A DNA stretch of 13,559 nt from Thermus kawarayensis JCM 12314 (GTDB lineage Bacteria > Deinococcota > Deinococci > Deinococcales > Thermaceae), in the NCBI GenBank assembly GCA_001311545.1, contig BBBL01000010.1, forward strand, positions 1 to 13,559. Direction: 5' to 3'. Each line of letters begins with the position of its first letter. Within the stretch, counting starts at the first letter, position 1. The notes under the pieces were generated by a model that saw nothing but the letters and a program-made list of their open reading frames with translations, searched no databases and was not told the DNA's origin. A program made the translations under genes and the position numbers. Of this stretch, positions 1 through 8,605 are shown in pieces.

Positions 1-102
1 CGGAGGCCCCCCCGCCTCCCCCCTTTCCAGGGCGGCGTAGGGCCCGGGCAGGCCCTGGGCCCGGCAGGCGGAGAGAAGGAGGAGAAGAAAAAGCCAGCGC
101 AC
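1..102 (-). CDS. Putative lipoprotein, N-terminal 34 codons only (runs off the left edge)
   Basis: Only the first 34 codons are in the window. The reading frame opens at GTG (102-100), with an in-frame TAA two codons upstream, so this start is nearly forced. The peptide begins with one basic residue, then a run of leucines and phenylalanine, then Leu-Ser-Ala-Cys, a lipobox for signal peptidase II. The mature protein would begin at that Cys (about residue 13) and be anchored in a membrane or the envelope. After it comes a Gly/Ala/Pro-rich stretch. An AGG lies 9 nt before the start. The gene is divergent from dnaB. Its function cannot be told from the fragment. Confidence 0.6.
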   Translation of the reverse strand, partial: MRWLFLLLLLSACRAQGLPGPYAALERGEAGGPP

Positions 103-210
103 GCCTTAGAGCCTACCCTCTCCCCCTGAGAGGCGGAAAAGAGCCAATCCTTCCCACAAGGAAAGGGCCCTGGCGGAAAGAAGGGGGGCGGGCGTAGCCT
201 GGGGGGGTCT
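103..210. other. Divergent intergenic region between the lipoprotein gene and dnaB
   Basis: About 108 nt separate the two divergent starts, so promoters for both should lie here, but I see no convincing -35/-10 pair on either strand. A 6-bp stem (117-122 with 128-133, CCTCTC/GAGAGG, 5-nt loop) lies just upstream of the lipoprotein start. A run of seven G at 201-207 is the only ribosome-binding candidate for dnaB. Confidence 0.4.
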
Positions 211-1549
211 ATGGGTTTGGAAGGCCGTATCCCCCTAATAGCCTCGAGGCCGAGCAGAGCGTCCTGGGGTCTATCCTCCTGGATTCCGACGTGATGGACG
301 AGCTGGAAGGCCTCCTCCCCTCCCCCGAGGCCTTTTATAGGGAGGCCCACCGCAAGATCTACGCCGCCATGCAGGCCCTGAGGGCCCAAGGGAGCCCCGT
401 GGACCTGGTAACCCTGGCCGAGGAGCTCTCCCGCAAGGGGGAGCTGGAGGACGTGGGCGGGGTGAGCTACCTGGTGCAGCTCTCCGAGGCCACCCCCACC
501 GCCGCCTACGCCGAGCACTACGCCCGCATCGTGGCCGAGAAGTGGACCTTGAGGAAGCTCATCCAGGCGGCCGGGGAGGCCATGCGCCTGGCCTACGAGG
601 AGGCGGGAAGCCTGGACGAGATCCTGGACCAGGCGGGGAAGCGGATCCTGGAGGTGGCCCTCACCCGGACCGAAACCGAGGCCCGGGCCATGCGGGAGCT
701 GGTCCACGAGACCTTTGAGCACATCGAGGCCCTCTTCCAAAACAAAGGGGAGGTGGCCGGGGTGCGCACCGGCTTCAAGGAGCTGGACGAGCTCATCGGC
801 ACCCTCTCCCCCGGGTCTTTGAACATCATCGCCGCCCGCCCGGCCATGGGCAAGACCGCCTTCGCCCTCACCATCGCCCAGCACGCCGCCCTGAAGGAAG
901 GGGTGGGGGTGGGGATCTACTCCCTGGAGATGCCCGCCGCCCAGCTGACCCTGCGCATGATGTGCTCCGAGGCCCGCATTGACATGAACCGGGTTCGGCT
1001 GGGCCAGCTCACGGACCGGGACTTCTCCCGCCTGGTGGACGTGGCGGGCCGCCTCTCCGAGGCCCCATCTTCATCGACGATACCCCCGACCTCACCCTCA
1101 TGGAGCTCCGCGCCCGGGCGAGGAGGCTCAAGAGCCAGCACGGGGTGGGGCTCATCGTCATTGACTACCTGCAGCTCATGTCGGGGCCCGGCGGGGGCAA
1201 AAGCGGAGAAAACCGGCAGCAGGAGATCGCCGCCATCTCCCGGGGCCTCAAGGCCTTGGCCCGGGAGCTGGGCGTACCGGTGGTGGCCCTAAGCCAGCTC
1301 TCCCGGGCGGTGGAGGCCAGGCCCAACAAACGGCCCATGCTCTCCGACCTCAGGGAGTCGGGGTCCATTGAGCAGGACGCCGACCTCGTGATGTTCATCT
1401 ACCGGGACGAGTACTACAACCCCCACTCGGAGAAGGCGGGCATCGCCGAGATCATCGTGGGCAAGCAGCGAAACGGCCCCACGGGCACCGTGGAGCTCCA
1501 GTTCCACGCCCAGCACGTGCGCTTCAACGACCTGGCCAAGGAACCCTAG
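211..1549 (+). CDS. dnaB: Replicative DNA helicase DnaB (frame broken by two single-base losses)
   Basis: Hexameric ATP-dependent 5'-3' helicase that unwinds DNA at the replication fork and contacts primase. The N-terminal DnaB domain begins with the usual [16 protein letters not shown] segment. The RecA-like C-terminal domain carries Walker A (ARPAMGKT, about residues 209-216), Walker B ([12 protein letters not shown]) and the [10 protein letters not shown] and KQRNGPTG motifs. Two breaks interrupt it: one C is missing from the run at 231-235 and one from 1063-1066. Restoring both gives 446 aa from ATG 211. A TTG at 217 would give 444 aa and sits better behind the G-run (9 nt instead of 3), so the true start may be TTG. 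No intein is present. The stop lies inside the CTAG that also ends the convergent globin gene. Identity is secure; the breaks are probably sequencing errors because the gene is essential. Confidence 0.96.
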
Positions 1550-2097
1550 GCCTGGGAAAGGAGGGCCGAGGCGCCCTCCTTGAGGGCCCGGGTGAGCTCC
1601 CGGTGCCCCAGGGAAAGGCCCAGGGAGAGGGCCTCGAGGTAGCTCTCCTCAATCAGGGCCACCTCAATGGCGATGACCTTCTCAAAGGCCTCCACGGCGC
1701 TGTAAACCTCGGGGCCCCTGAGGGCTGTGCGCAGGTGCTCCAGGGAAAGCTCCTGGACGATGCCCATGGCGGGGATCATGGCCTTGGGACCGATGCCCAG
1801 GCGGGCGTGCACCAGGCCGATCCGCCGCCTTCTTTCCGCATAGGCCCGGTCGTACACCCCCGAGAAGAGCTCCCCGTACCAGCGGGCGAAGGTACCGTAG
1901 AGCCTCTCCACCCTCCCCGGAACCGCATGGAGGATCTCCGCCAGCTCCTGGTCGCGGCCCAGGTAATCGTAGAAAGCCAGGGCCACCTCGTAGGCGATGG
2001 GCTTCATCACGCCCCCTAACTCGCGCAACAAAGCGGCGTGGGCCTCGCTAAAGCCCGTGCGGCGCTGGAGAAGGGAAAGGAGTTCGCCGGGGTCCAC
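1546..2097 (-). CDS. Single-domain protoglobin (globin-sensor-type haem protein)
   Basis: A 183-aa all-helical protein matching the protoglobin/globin-coupled-sensor haem domain. The segment [11 protein letters not shown] supplies the predicted proximal haem ligand His97, and [19 protein letters not shown] resembles the preceding helices. The fold fills the whole protein: there is no methyl-accepting, diguanylate-cyclase or kinase output domain, so it would bind O2, NO or CO alone or signal through a partner. This is one of the few genes here with an unbroken frame. The start is GTG 2097, behind GAGGAGGT at 2109-2116 (11-nt spacing, a little long). It lies about 40 nt beyond the terminator-like palindrome that ends the reductase operon, so it may depend on read-through or on a promoter I cannot see. 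Family assignment is by recognition only; its physiological role is unknown. Confidence 0.8.
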   Translation of the reverse strand: MDPGELLSLLQRRTGFSEAHAALLRELGGVMKPIAYEVALAFYDYLGRDQELAEILHAVPGRVERLYGTFARWYGELFSGVYDRAYAERRRRIGLVHARLGIGPKAMIPAMGIVQELSLEHLRTALRGPEVYSAVEAFEKVIAIEVALIEESYLEALSLGLSLGHRELTRALKEGASALLSQA

Positions 2098-2136
2098 GGG
2101 ACAAATGTACCTCCTCGCCCCCCCAGTCGTCTAGAA

Positions 2137-2162
2137 AGGCCCCGGGCCTAGGCCCGGGGCCT
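2137..2162 (-). terminator. 26-nt perfect palindrome, probable terminator of the reductase operon
   Basis: AGGCCCCGGGCCT followed directly by its reverse complement gives a 26-nt perfect palindrome (G/C throughout except a few A/T). On the minus strand it is followed by TTTCTAGACG, a short T-run. It lies 22 nt past the stop of the catalytic-subunit gene and upstream of the globin gene. A hairpin plus short U-run in this position fits factor-independent termination of the minus-strand operon. Confidence 0.65.
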
Positions 2163-2184
2163 CCCAGCCGAGGTACGCAAAGCG

Positions 2185-5100
2185 CTACACTTCTCCTTCC
2201 AGGCCCAACCGGAAAGCCACCTGGTGCCGGAGGGCCTCAAGGTCCCCCCCCCGGCGGGCCACCTCCAGGGCCCGTCGCGCCACCTCCTGGGCATGAGCGG
2301 GGTCGTCGGGGCTGAGGAGGGCCATACGGGGGCCCATGCTCATGTAGGCCCCGGGAGGCACATGGGTGATGTCGTGCCCAACCTTCACCAAGCGCACCCG
2401 TTCCCGTGAACACCGAGTCGCCGGCGATGTAATCGGTGAGGGAAACGTCCTTGAGGTAAGCGTCCACCGCCATGGCCGGGTTGGGCACGAGCCCTTTGCC
2501 CCGGGCAGGGTCGCCGGGAATGCGCACCCCGTCAATCTCCACATCGCTGGCCCCGTAGGCCCAGTGGCCGTAGTGCCAGGATACGGCCACGGAACCGGGG
2601 GCAATCCCCTGGATGACCTTTACCTTCCCCTCCACCCGGGCTTTGACCCCAGGGGCCACCTCAAACTCCCCGTCAAACCCGGGCGACTGTAGGCGCACCA
2701 CGTCACCGTCCACAAGGCCCAGGCGTTTGGCGTCCAGGGCATTCAGATAGACCAGGTTCTCGGGGTGGATGGCCAGCTGGCCACATAATTGGAGGCGGTG
2801 CGGGACTGGCCGCCGAAGATTTCCTTGTAGGTGAAGAGGATAAGGGGGTACTCCTCCGGGAAGCGCACCTCGGTACCGTCAAAGTGCATCTGCCGCTGGT
2901 AGAAAGGCACGCCGGAGAGCCGCTTGCCGGTAACGGAGTGGAAACCCGAACCGATGGGCTCCACATAGAGGTTAAGCTGGTTGCCCCAGGGGTGGTTGGC
3001 AAAGCGTCCTTGTACTCCTTGCCCGCCGCTTCAAAACGCCCGCCCCTGTTGAGGAGGTAGACCACCCGCCGCCACAGGACCTCATCCCCCACCGCCCTCC
3101 TCCAGCGCTCCTCGTCAAAGACCGCCTTGGGCAGATGGCGCCGGGCCTTTCGGAAGAGCTCCATCTCCTCGTCGCTGGCCATAGGCGCCTCGTCTCCTGG
3201 CTTATCTCCCGCCGCCAGGTTGGCGATGAGCTTAAGGTACCAGTCCTCGGGCCGGTCCAGAGGCAGGCCGGGGCCAAAGGCATCCTTGCCAAAACCGGAA
3301 AGCCCCAAGCGCTTGGCCACGGCGATGACCAGGGCCTCCATGGACAGGGGCATCTCCTCCCCCTCCACCTCCACGATCTCCGTGAGAGGCGCGGCCACAG
3401 GTTGGCGGAACTTGCTGATCTTGGTGAGGACCACGGGGCTAGTGCCGATGGGATTCCCCCAACGCTCCAGGTAGGTAAGGTCGGGGAAGATGTAGTCGGC
3501 GTACATGCTGGTTTCCCCGATCACCACATCGGTGGCGATGATGAGAGGGAACTTTTCCGTGTCCTGGAGCATCTTGATCTGCAGGTGCCCCGCGGGAGAG
3601 GCCAGGGCCGGGGTGCCGTAGTGGAGCCAGAGGATCTTTATGGGGTAAGCGTAGCCAGCGTAAGCGGAGGGGATGACCTCCTGGTAGACGTCATCGGTGT
3701 AGGGGAACCAAGGCCGCTTGGCCGGGTAGCCGTCCCGCTTGAAAAGGGTGCTGCTCTCGTAAGGGCCCGAGTCTTCACGGTTCAGCTTGACCCCGAAGGG
3801 GGTGAGGGCCCAGGGTGCATCTTGTCCACGGGGAAGGGTTGGCCCTCCTTGGTTCCGCTCCCGTCCCAAGCGCCACCCCCCTTCACGAGACCGCCCTGGT
3901 GGTCCACATTGCCGATCAAGAAATTGAGGATGATGATGGCCTGGGCCGCGTAGTACCCCCAGGTGAACTTGATGGGCCCCCGGTAAAAATCTATGGCGGC
4001 CTTCTTTCCGTGGGCGGTGAACTCCCGGGCTAGATCGGCGATGGTCGCCACAGGAAGCCCCGCCTCCTCCGCGTAGAATTCCAAGGAATGGGCGAAGGCC
4101 GCCTCCTTAAGGAGCTGGAAGGCGGATTTCACGGGAATGCCCTGGAGGGTGGTATGGACCTCGAGGTCCCCCACCACAGGGTTGACCTCGTCATTGGGAT
4201 CCAGGGCCACGGGACGCCCTCCCACCAAAGCCACGAACCGGTCCTCGCTGCCAATACCCACCTCGGAGGCCCGCAGGAAGCGCCCATTGTCCGTGCGCAC
4301 CAGCCACGTGGCATTGGTCCAGGACAACTCGCCGCCCGCCTTGGCCGCAGCCTTGTTGGCGTGGCGAAGGAATTTCTCGTCGTAGCGCTTGTTCTCCAGG
4401 ATCCACCGGATCATCCCCATGGCCAGGGCCAGGTCCCCCCCCGGCGGATAGGAATCCACCAGCCCTTGGCCGCCGACTTGTTGAGCCGGGGGTCTATAAC
4501 CGCGATCTTGAGTTTGCCGTCCACAATAGCCTGGGACACCCGGGGAGAAAGGGGCGTGGGGCCAAAGTTGGCCTCGTTGTAGGTGGTTCCCCAGAAGATA
4601 ACGAACTCCGCCTGGGTGTAGTCCGGCTTCATGTGGTTGGGGCCCTTCTTCCAGGCGTACTTGCCGTTCTTCTCCGTCCAGGCGGCCAGGGCGTACTTGA
4701 AGGCCACGTGGTGGGCCTGCTCGCAGATGGTGGTGTGGCCGTACCAGTTCACCGAGCCCAGGGCCCCAAAGGTGAAGCGCTTGGTGATCATCTCCCGGTC
4801 CGGACTGATGCGCCCGCCCAGCAGGACGAACTGGTTGTTCTTGGGGCCCAGGTCGGGATGGTCCGGGTCAATGAGGACATCCAGGTGGTCTTTGTACTTG
4901 GCCTTGAACTCCTCCACTGACATCTTCCCCGCCCGGATCTGGCCACGTCTTCAGCCATAGCCTTGGAAAGGGCGGGGTCCTTGAGAACGAAGACGTCCTT
5001 GAAACCGGGCACATACCGGTCCTCGCCGATGTCGGCGAAGAGCCTTCCCCCTTCGGTGATCTCCTTGATGGCTTGCTCAAAGGAAATGGTCTTCCACTTC

Positions 5101-5524
5101 CCCGAGCCCCTGGGTCCTGCCCGCTTGAGAACCCGCCGCACCCGGTAGGGGTCGTAGAGGGTCTCCACCCCTGCCTGGCCCTTGGGGCAGACAGAGGCGT
5201 CCACCTTGGCCGCCTCCACCAGAGGGAGCTCGTAGGGCAGGTGGGGGAAGAGGTTCATGGGGCTGTAGGGGTTGCCGTCTATCTTGGACACCACCCCGTC
5301 CTGCACCTTCACCTTGAGGGTGCACTGCGTGTTGCACTGCAGGCAGACGGTGTAGAGAATGTTCTCCGGCTGGCTCAGGAGGTAAGCCCGCTTCTTCAGG
5401 GCCTGGGGGTTCCCCCCTTGCGCCAAAGCCTGGAGAACCCGCTCTCCGCTTTTGCCCAGAAGGCTCCACCTCCTGCCAAAGCGCCCGCCTTCAGCAGGTC
5501 GCGTCGATTGACCTTGGTCCTCAT
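2185..5524 (-). CDS. ttrA: Molybdopterin oxidoreductase, TtrA-type catalytic subunit (seven frame breaks)
   Basis: Catalytic subunit of a periplasm-facing respiratory reductase of the DMSO-reductase superfamily, about 1114-1115 aa when restored. A Tat signal opens it (NRRDLLKAG, residues 6-14). A [4Fe-4S] motif follows with Cys61, 64, 68 and 113. GHTTICEQAHH supplies Cys268, the likely Mo ligand as in the PsrA/TtrA/ArrA group. WIPIRPGGDLALAMGMIRW binds the cofactor, and the C-terminal domain carries a molydopterin-dinucleotide-type fold. ATG 5524 overlaps the ttrC stop (TGATG) and has AAGGAGG 7 nt upstream. Frame breaks lie near 5464-5466, 4941, 4443, 3809-3811, 3001-3003, 2779-2780 and 2397-2405; six are single missing bases, the last either two missing or one extra. 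Length and B-C-A gene order favour TtrA or SrdA-like enzymes over the shorter PsrA/PhsA. The substrate is inferred, not shown. Confidence 0.8.
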
Positions 5525-6718
5525 CAAGCCACCTCCTTCTTGTTCACCAAGGGCAGGTACCTGTAGCCCAGGTAGAAGAGGGCGATGCCTATGCTATTAC
5601 GCCCATTAGCACCTGCCACTCAAAGAGGCTGGGAAAGTACGTGTAGCTGAGCCGATTTATGGCACCGACAGGGTCTTGGTAGCTGTGCTCCAGGCCCCTG
5701 AGCTCAGGGGTGATGAGGCCGGGTATGACCAGGTTGAGGCGGATGGCGAAAAAGGTGACCGCCACCAGGAAGGTAGCCAAAGCGATGGCCGCAGGGCTTC
5801 TGCGGGTGGCCAGCAGGTAGACGGGAATCACCACCCCCAGAAGGATGTGCACCACCCAGTAGACATACCAGTAAGGACCAAAGAGAACGTAGGTGAGAAG
5901 CTTGTATTCGCTGCCCACCCCGTACCACATGGGGATGGAGTACTCAGCCCACTCCAAAAGGAGGTCAAACAGGATGAGGCCTAGGACGATGCGGCCTAAA
6001 AACTGTAGAAGCTCGCGCCAATCGGTGTCCTTCTTGGGCCAAAAAGCCGCGGTGATGAAGGTCATCAGGGCCCCGCCGGAGACCAAGGCCCCGGTGAGGA
6101 AGAGGATGGGGTAGATGGGGCTGTGCCAGTACTCCCGGGCCACCACCGTGCCAAAGAGGGCCCCCACACCTCCATGGAAGGCGATGGCCAAGGGCACCCC
6201 GATGGTGCCCAGGACCCGCAGGATCCGGTCATCTCGCGCCACCTGCTCGGGGGAGAGAGGGACCATGTCCCGCCTCAGGGCGAAGAAAAGCTCCCCTAGA
6301 AGGAGCAAGAAGTACGCGGTGTATAGCCACACCATCCAGGCCATCATGGAGTGGAACTGGGGCCTGAGGAACACGTAGTAGAAACGTTCCAGGTGGCCCA
6401 GGTCAAACCAGATGGTCATGAGGGCCATGACCAGCGTGATGGCCGCCACATAAAGGGCCAGCTTGGCGATCCTTTCCAATCGGTGCACGCCGAAGACGTA
6501 CACCAAGCTGGAAAGCAGGAAAGCTCCCGCCGAAAGGCCGATGAAGTAGATGTAGGCCGCCACCCACATGCCCCAAGGCACGTAGGAGGTGTACGCCGCC
6601 AGCCTGTGTCCCGTGGTGAAGCGCAGGAGGATCCCTGCCCCACCCACCACGGCCAGGACCAGCCACAGAACCCATAGCACCGGGTCCAGTTGAAGCTCTT
6701 TGTCTGCCTGCTCACCAT
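5524..6718 (-). CDS. ttrC: NrfD/PsrC-family membrane subunit, TtrC-type (two frame breaks)
   Basis: Integral membrane subunit that would oxidise quinol and pass electrons to the [4Fe-4S] subunit. Restored length is 398 aa with about ten hydrophobic segments, the size of the larger NrfD/HybB-like members. The start is ATG 6718 with AGGAGG 5 nt before it. One G is missing at 6715-6716 right after the start codon; restoring it gives MGEQADKELQLDPVLW. A second break near 5600 (one C missing in GCATAGG) cuts off the last helix; restored, the protein ends IALFYLGYRYLPLVNKKEVA and stops at TGA 5526-5524, overlapping the ttrA start. The two corrections make exactly 399 codons. It follows the ttrB stop by 17 nt, so the three genes form one transcription unit with translational coupling. 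Confidence 0.85.
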
Positions 6719-6735
6719 ACCCACCTCCTAGACCT

Positions 6736-7634
6736 TTAGACCAGGTAATAGACTTTGGGCTCGGTACCCAGCTCTTCCTTCAAGCGCACGGCGTTGTTGC
6801 TGGCCAGAAGCTGGGAAACCAAGCTCTCTGGGTCGTTGAGGTCGCCGAAGAAGGTGGCCCGGCCGATGCAGGTGGTCACGCACATGGGAAGCTCCCCTAC
6901 TTCTAGACGGTGGGCGCAGAAGGTGCACTTGCGGGCGTTTCCCACTGGGCTCTTGGGCACGACCCCCTCCCCGCGGGTCCAGGTCTTGCCGTACTCAAAG
7001 TTAGGAAGCTCCTCGTAGGCCTTGGCCGCATCCAGGACCAGCCCTCCAGGAAGTCCCTGAGCAGCCCCGTCCGTCCAGTTCTCCCCAAAGTCAAAGGTGC
7101 GCGCCTGATAGGGGCAGGCGGTGATGCAGTAGCGGCAGCCAATGCAAGCGTTGTAATCGATCTCCACGATCCCGTCCTCCCGCTTCCAGGTGGCGCCCAC
7201 CGGGCACACGGGAACGCATGGGGGGTTTTCGCACTGCATGCAGGGCCGGGGAAGGAACTTGCGGGTCACGTTGGGTAGGTACCTACCTCGAGGTCGATCA
7301 CCGGCCGGTAGACCACCCCTGGGGGAAGCTTGTTCTCCATAACGCAAGCCACGGTGCAGGCGTTGCACCCCACACACTTGCGGGTGTCTATCACCATGCC
7401 CCACTTCCGCTCGCGCATGGGCTTTTGCAAGGCCCGCTCCAAGTCCTTTTGCATGCGGACAAGAACGTCCTCCTCCGCCTCTCCGCTCACCCGAAAAGGG
7501 GGGGCTGGCATCGGCCCGGGTGCTGGCGCTGGGGAAGCGGCCTCGGCCCTCACCTCCGCTCCGCTCAACACCATGCCGGCGAAAACCGCCGAGGCCACTT
7601 TCTCTAAAAAGGCCCTCCGGCTTTCCGCGCTCAT
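6736..7634 (-). CDS. ttrB: Tat-exported four-cluster ferredoxin subunit, TtrB-type (one frame break)
   Basis: Electron-transfer subunit, 299 aa restored. The N-terminus has a textbook Tat signal ([17 protein letters not shown], from residue 4), followed by an Ala/Pro-rich linker (about 31-47). Sixteen cysteines form four [4Fe-4S] motifs: 87/90/93/97, 132/135/140/144, 164/167/170/174 and 237/240/252/256. The C-terminal FGDLNDPES and GTEPKVYYL segments are typical of PsrB/TtrB/NrfC proteins. ATG 7634 has GGAGGTGA just upstream; an in-frame TTG at 7646 is less likely. The only break is one missing G near 7282-7283, where [11 protein letters not shown] should read through. It is first in the operon; a 90-nt leader would separate it from the TATACT box at 7735-7730. 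It should shuttle electrons from the NrfD subunit to the Mo subunit outside the cytoplasmic membrane. Confidence 0.88.
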
Positions 7635-7729
7635 GCTCACCTCCAAGGAGCAGACTAGGCACCCACCCCGCCCCTCATCGGGACTTCTCCCACAACCCTC
7701 CGGTCATGTGCTAGGGGAAACTCCTACAG

Positions 7730-7735
7730 AGTATA
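7730..7735 (-). promoter_or_regulatory. -10 box TATACT for the ttrBCA operon
   Basis: TATACT read on the minus strand, about 95 nt upstream of the ttrB start. The region 17 nt further upstream (GAAGGG) is a poor -35, so an activator is likely needed. Confidence 0.5.
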
Positions 7736-7760
7736 GGACAAAGGTCCTCCTGCCCTTCCC

Positions 7761-7766
7761 TATACT
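7761..7766 (+). promoter_or_regulatory. -10 box TATACT for the sensor operon, predicting a leaderless transcript
   Basis: TATACT ends 7 nt before the ATG at 7774. Transcription would start at or next to the start codon, giving a leaderless mRNA, which is common in Thermus. ACAAAG at 7738-7743 is at the right distance for a -35 but is a weak match. Confidence 0.6.
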
Positions 7767-7773
7767 GAGGCTG

Positions 7774-8603
7774 ATGCGGCACCTCTGGCTGGCCTGGCTC
7801 CTGTTCCTGGCCGCCTGCGCCTTCCCCCCAGAGGCGGGCCCCCTGGAGCCCCTGCCCCAGGTGCGTCCTGAGCCAGAGGGCGCCTTCCGCATAGCGGTGG
7901 CGGGCATCTTGTCACCCCGGAGGTCGGCTCCTTACTGGAAACTGGCCAGGGAGCTCTGGCCCGAGGGCGTGGTCCAGGGCCGCAAAACCTATGCGGAGGT
8001 GCTGGCCCTTTTGCGGGAGGGCCGGACAGACTTAGCGTTTCTCTGTACCTTGGCTGCGGCCCAATCCGTGAAGGAAGGCTATGGCGAGGTAATCGCCAGG
8101 AGTGTGCCCGCTTCCTGGACCCGTTACCGCAGCGTGGTAGTGGTGGGAAAGCAAACCTCCATCCAAGGCCTCGAGGACCTGATGGGGGCCAGGGTGGCCC
8201 TGGTGGACCCCCTTTCCAACACCGGGCAGGCCCGCTTCTTCCGCGCCTTGAGGAATCTGGCTACCGACGAGGCCATGTTCCGGCACCTGGTGTACACCTA
8301 TAGCCACGACCGGGCCATAGAAGCCGTGGTCCGGGGCCTGGTGGAGGCCGCCGCCGTGGACGGGATGGTGCTGGACGCCTCATGCGGGAAAACCCAGGGT
8401 GGCGGGACCGGATACGGGTCATCTGGGAAGGCCCGGAGGATCCTCCCCCACCGGTGGTGGTGCGTAAGGGACTCTCTCTTCAGGCAAAGGCTCAGATTCT
8501 TGACCGCCTGCAGGGGGTCGGCGACCGGCTGCTGGCGGTGGGGGTGGCGGGGTTCGCCCCAGCGGGAGATGCCCCCTACCTGGCGTTCTTGCAGGGGTTT
8601 TAG
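7774..8603 (+). CDS. PhnD-type periplasmic binding lipoprotein, detached TtrS-like sensor domain (one frame break)
   Basis: 276 aa restored. The signal peptide ends in a lipobox (LAAC, Cys15), so the protein is anchored outside the membrane. The rest resembles the PhnD-like family (phosphate/phosphonate-binding type): FRIAVAGILSPRRSAPYW at the first strand, GRTDLAFL, a ligand-loop signature VDPLSNTGQ (about 144-152) and a C-terminal DAPYLAFLQGF. The same fold forms the N-terminal sensor domain of TtrS kinases. No ABC permease or ATPase gene is present, and a kinase gene starts 2 nt downstream, so sensing is more likely than transport. One C is missing at 8378-8379, splitting the frame after LDA; LMRENPGW continues it. 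Cys91 (LAFLCTLAA) is the only other cysteine. ATG 7774 follows a TATACT box; longer upstream starts would run antisense into ttrB and lack a signal peptide. Confidence 0.75.
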
Positions 8604-8605
8604 CC

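Larger units (their letters stand above)
7730..7766. repeat. 8-bp inverted repeat AGTATAGG/CCTATACT spanning the divergent promoters
   Basis: AGTATAGG at 7730-7737 and CCTATACT at 7759-7766 are exact reverse complements, separated by 21 nt. Each arm contains one of the two -10 boxes. Nested at its left is a smaller inverted repeat, AGGAC (7735-7739) and GTCCT (7744-7748) around AAAG, a candidate operator for a dimeric regulator. Confidence 0.6.
7635..7773. promoter_or_regulatory. Divergent control region of the reductase and sensor operons
   Basis: This 139-nt gap between two outward-facing operons holds two TATACT hexamers in mirror orientation (details in separate entries). Nothing resembling a strong TTGACA box is correctly spaced from either one, which suggests activator-dependent promoters and would suit control by the LuxR-type regulator encoded next door. 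The 7636-7722 part would be the untranslated leader of ttrB; I see no riboswitch or attenuator in it. Confidence 0.55.

Noticed and set aside
1603..2019. Plus-strand open frame of 138 codons opposite the globin gene.
   Set aside because: It is a shadow in GC-rich DNA; the minus strand gives an intact recognisable globin.
3135..3953. Plus-strand open frame of 272 codons opposite ttrA.
   Set aside because: Antisense shadow; no recognisable domain, and the minus strand carries the conserved molybdopterin-enzyme sequence.
2185..5524. Reading ttrA as several small genes or as a decayed pseudogene.
   Set aside because: Successive fragments abut in order, each continues the same family-typical protein, and the breaks match the single-base losses seen in dnaB and hemB.
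2185..7634. Calling the operon the known Thermus polysulfide reductase psrABC.
   Set aside because: As I recall, that enzyme has order A-B-C and much shorter A and C subunits. Here the order is B-C-A, the A subunit is about 1115 aa, and a TtrS/TtrR-like regulatory unit is divergent from it.
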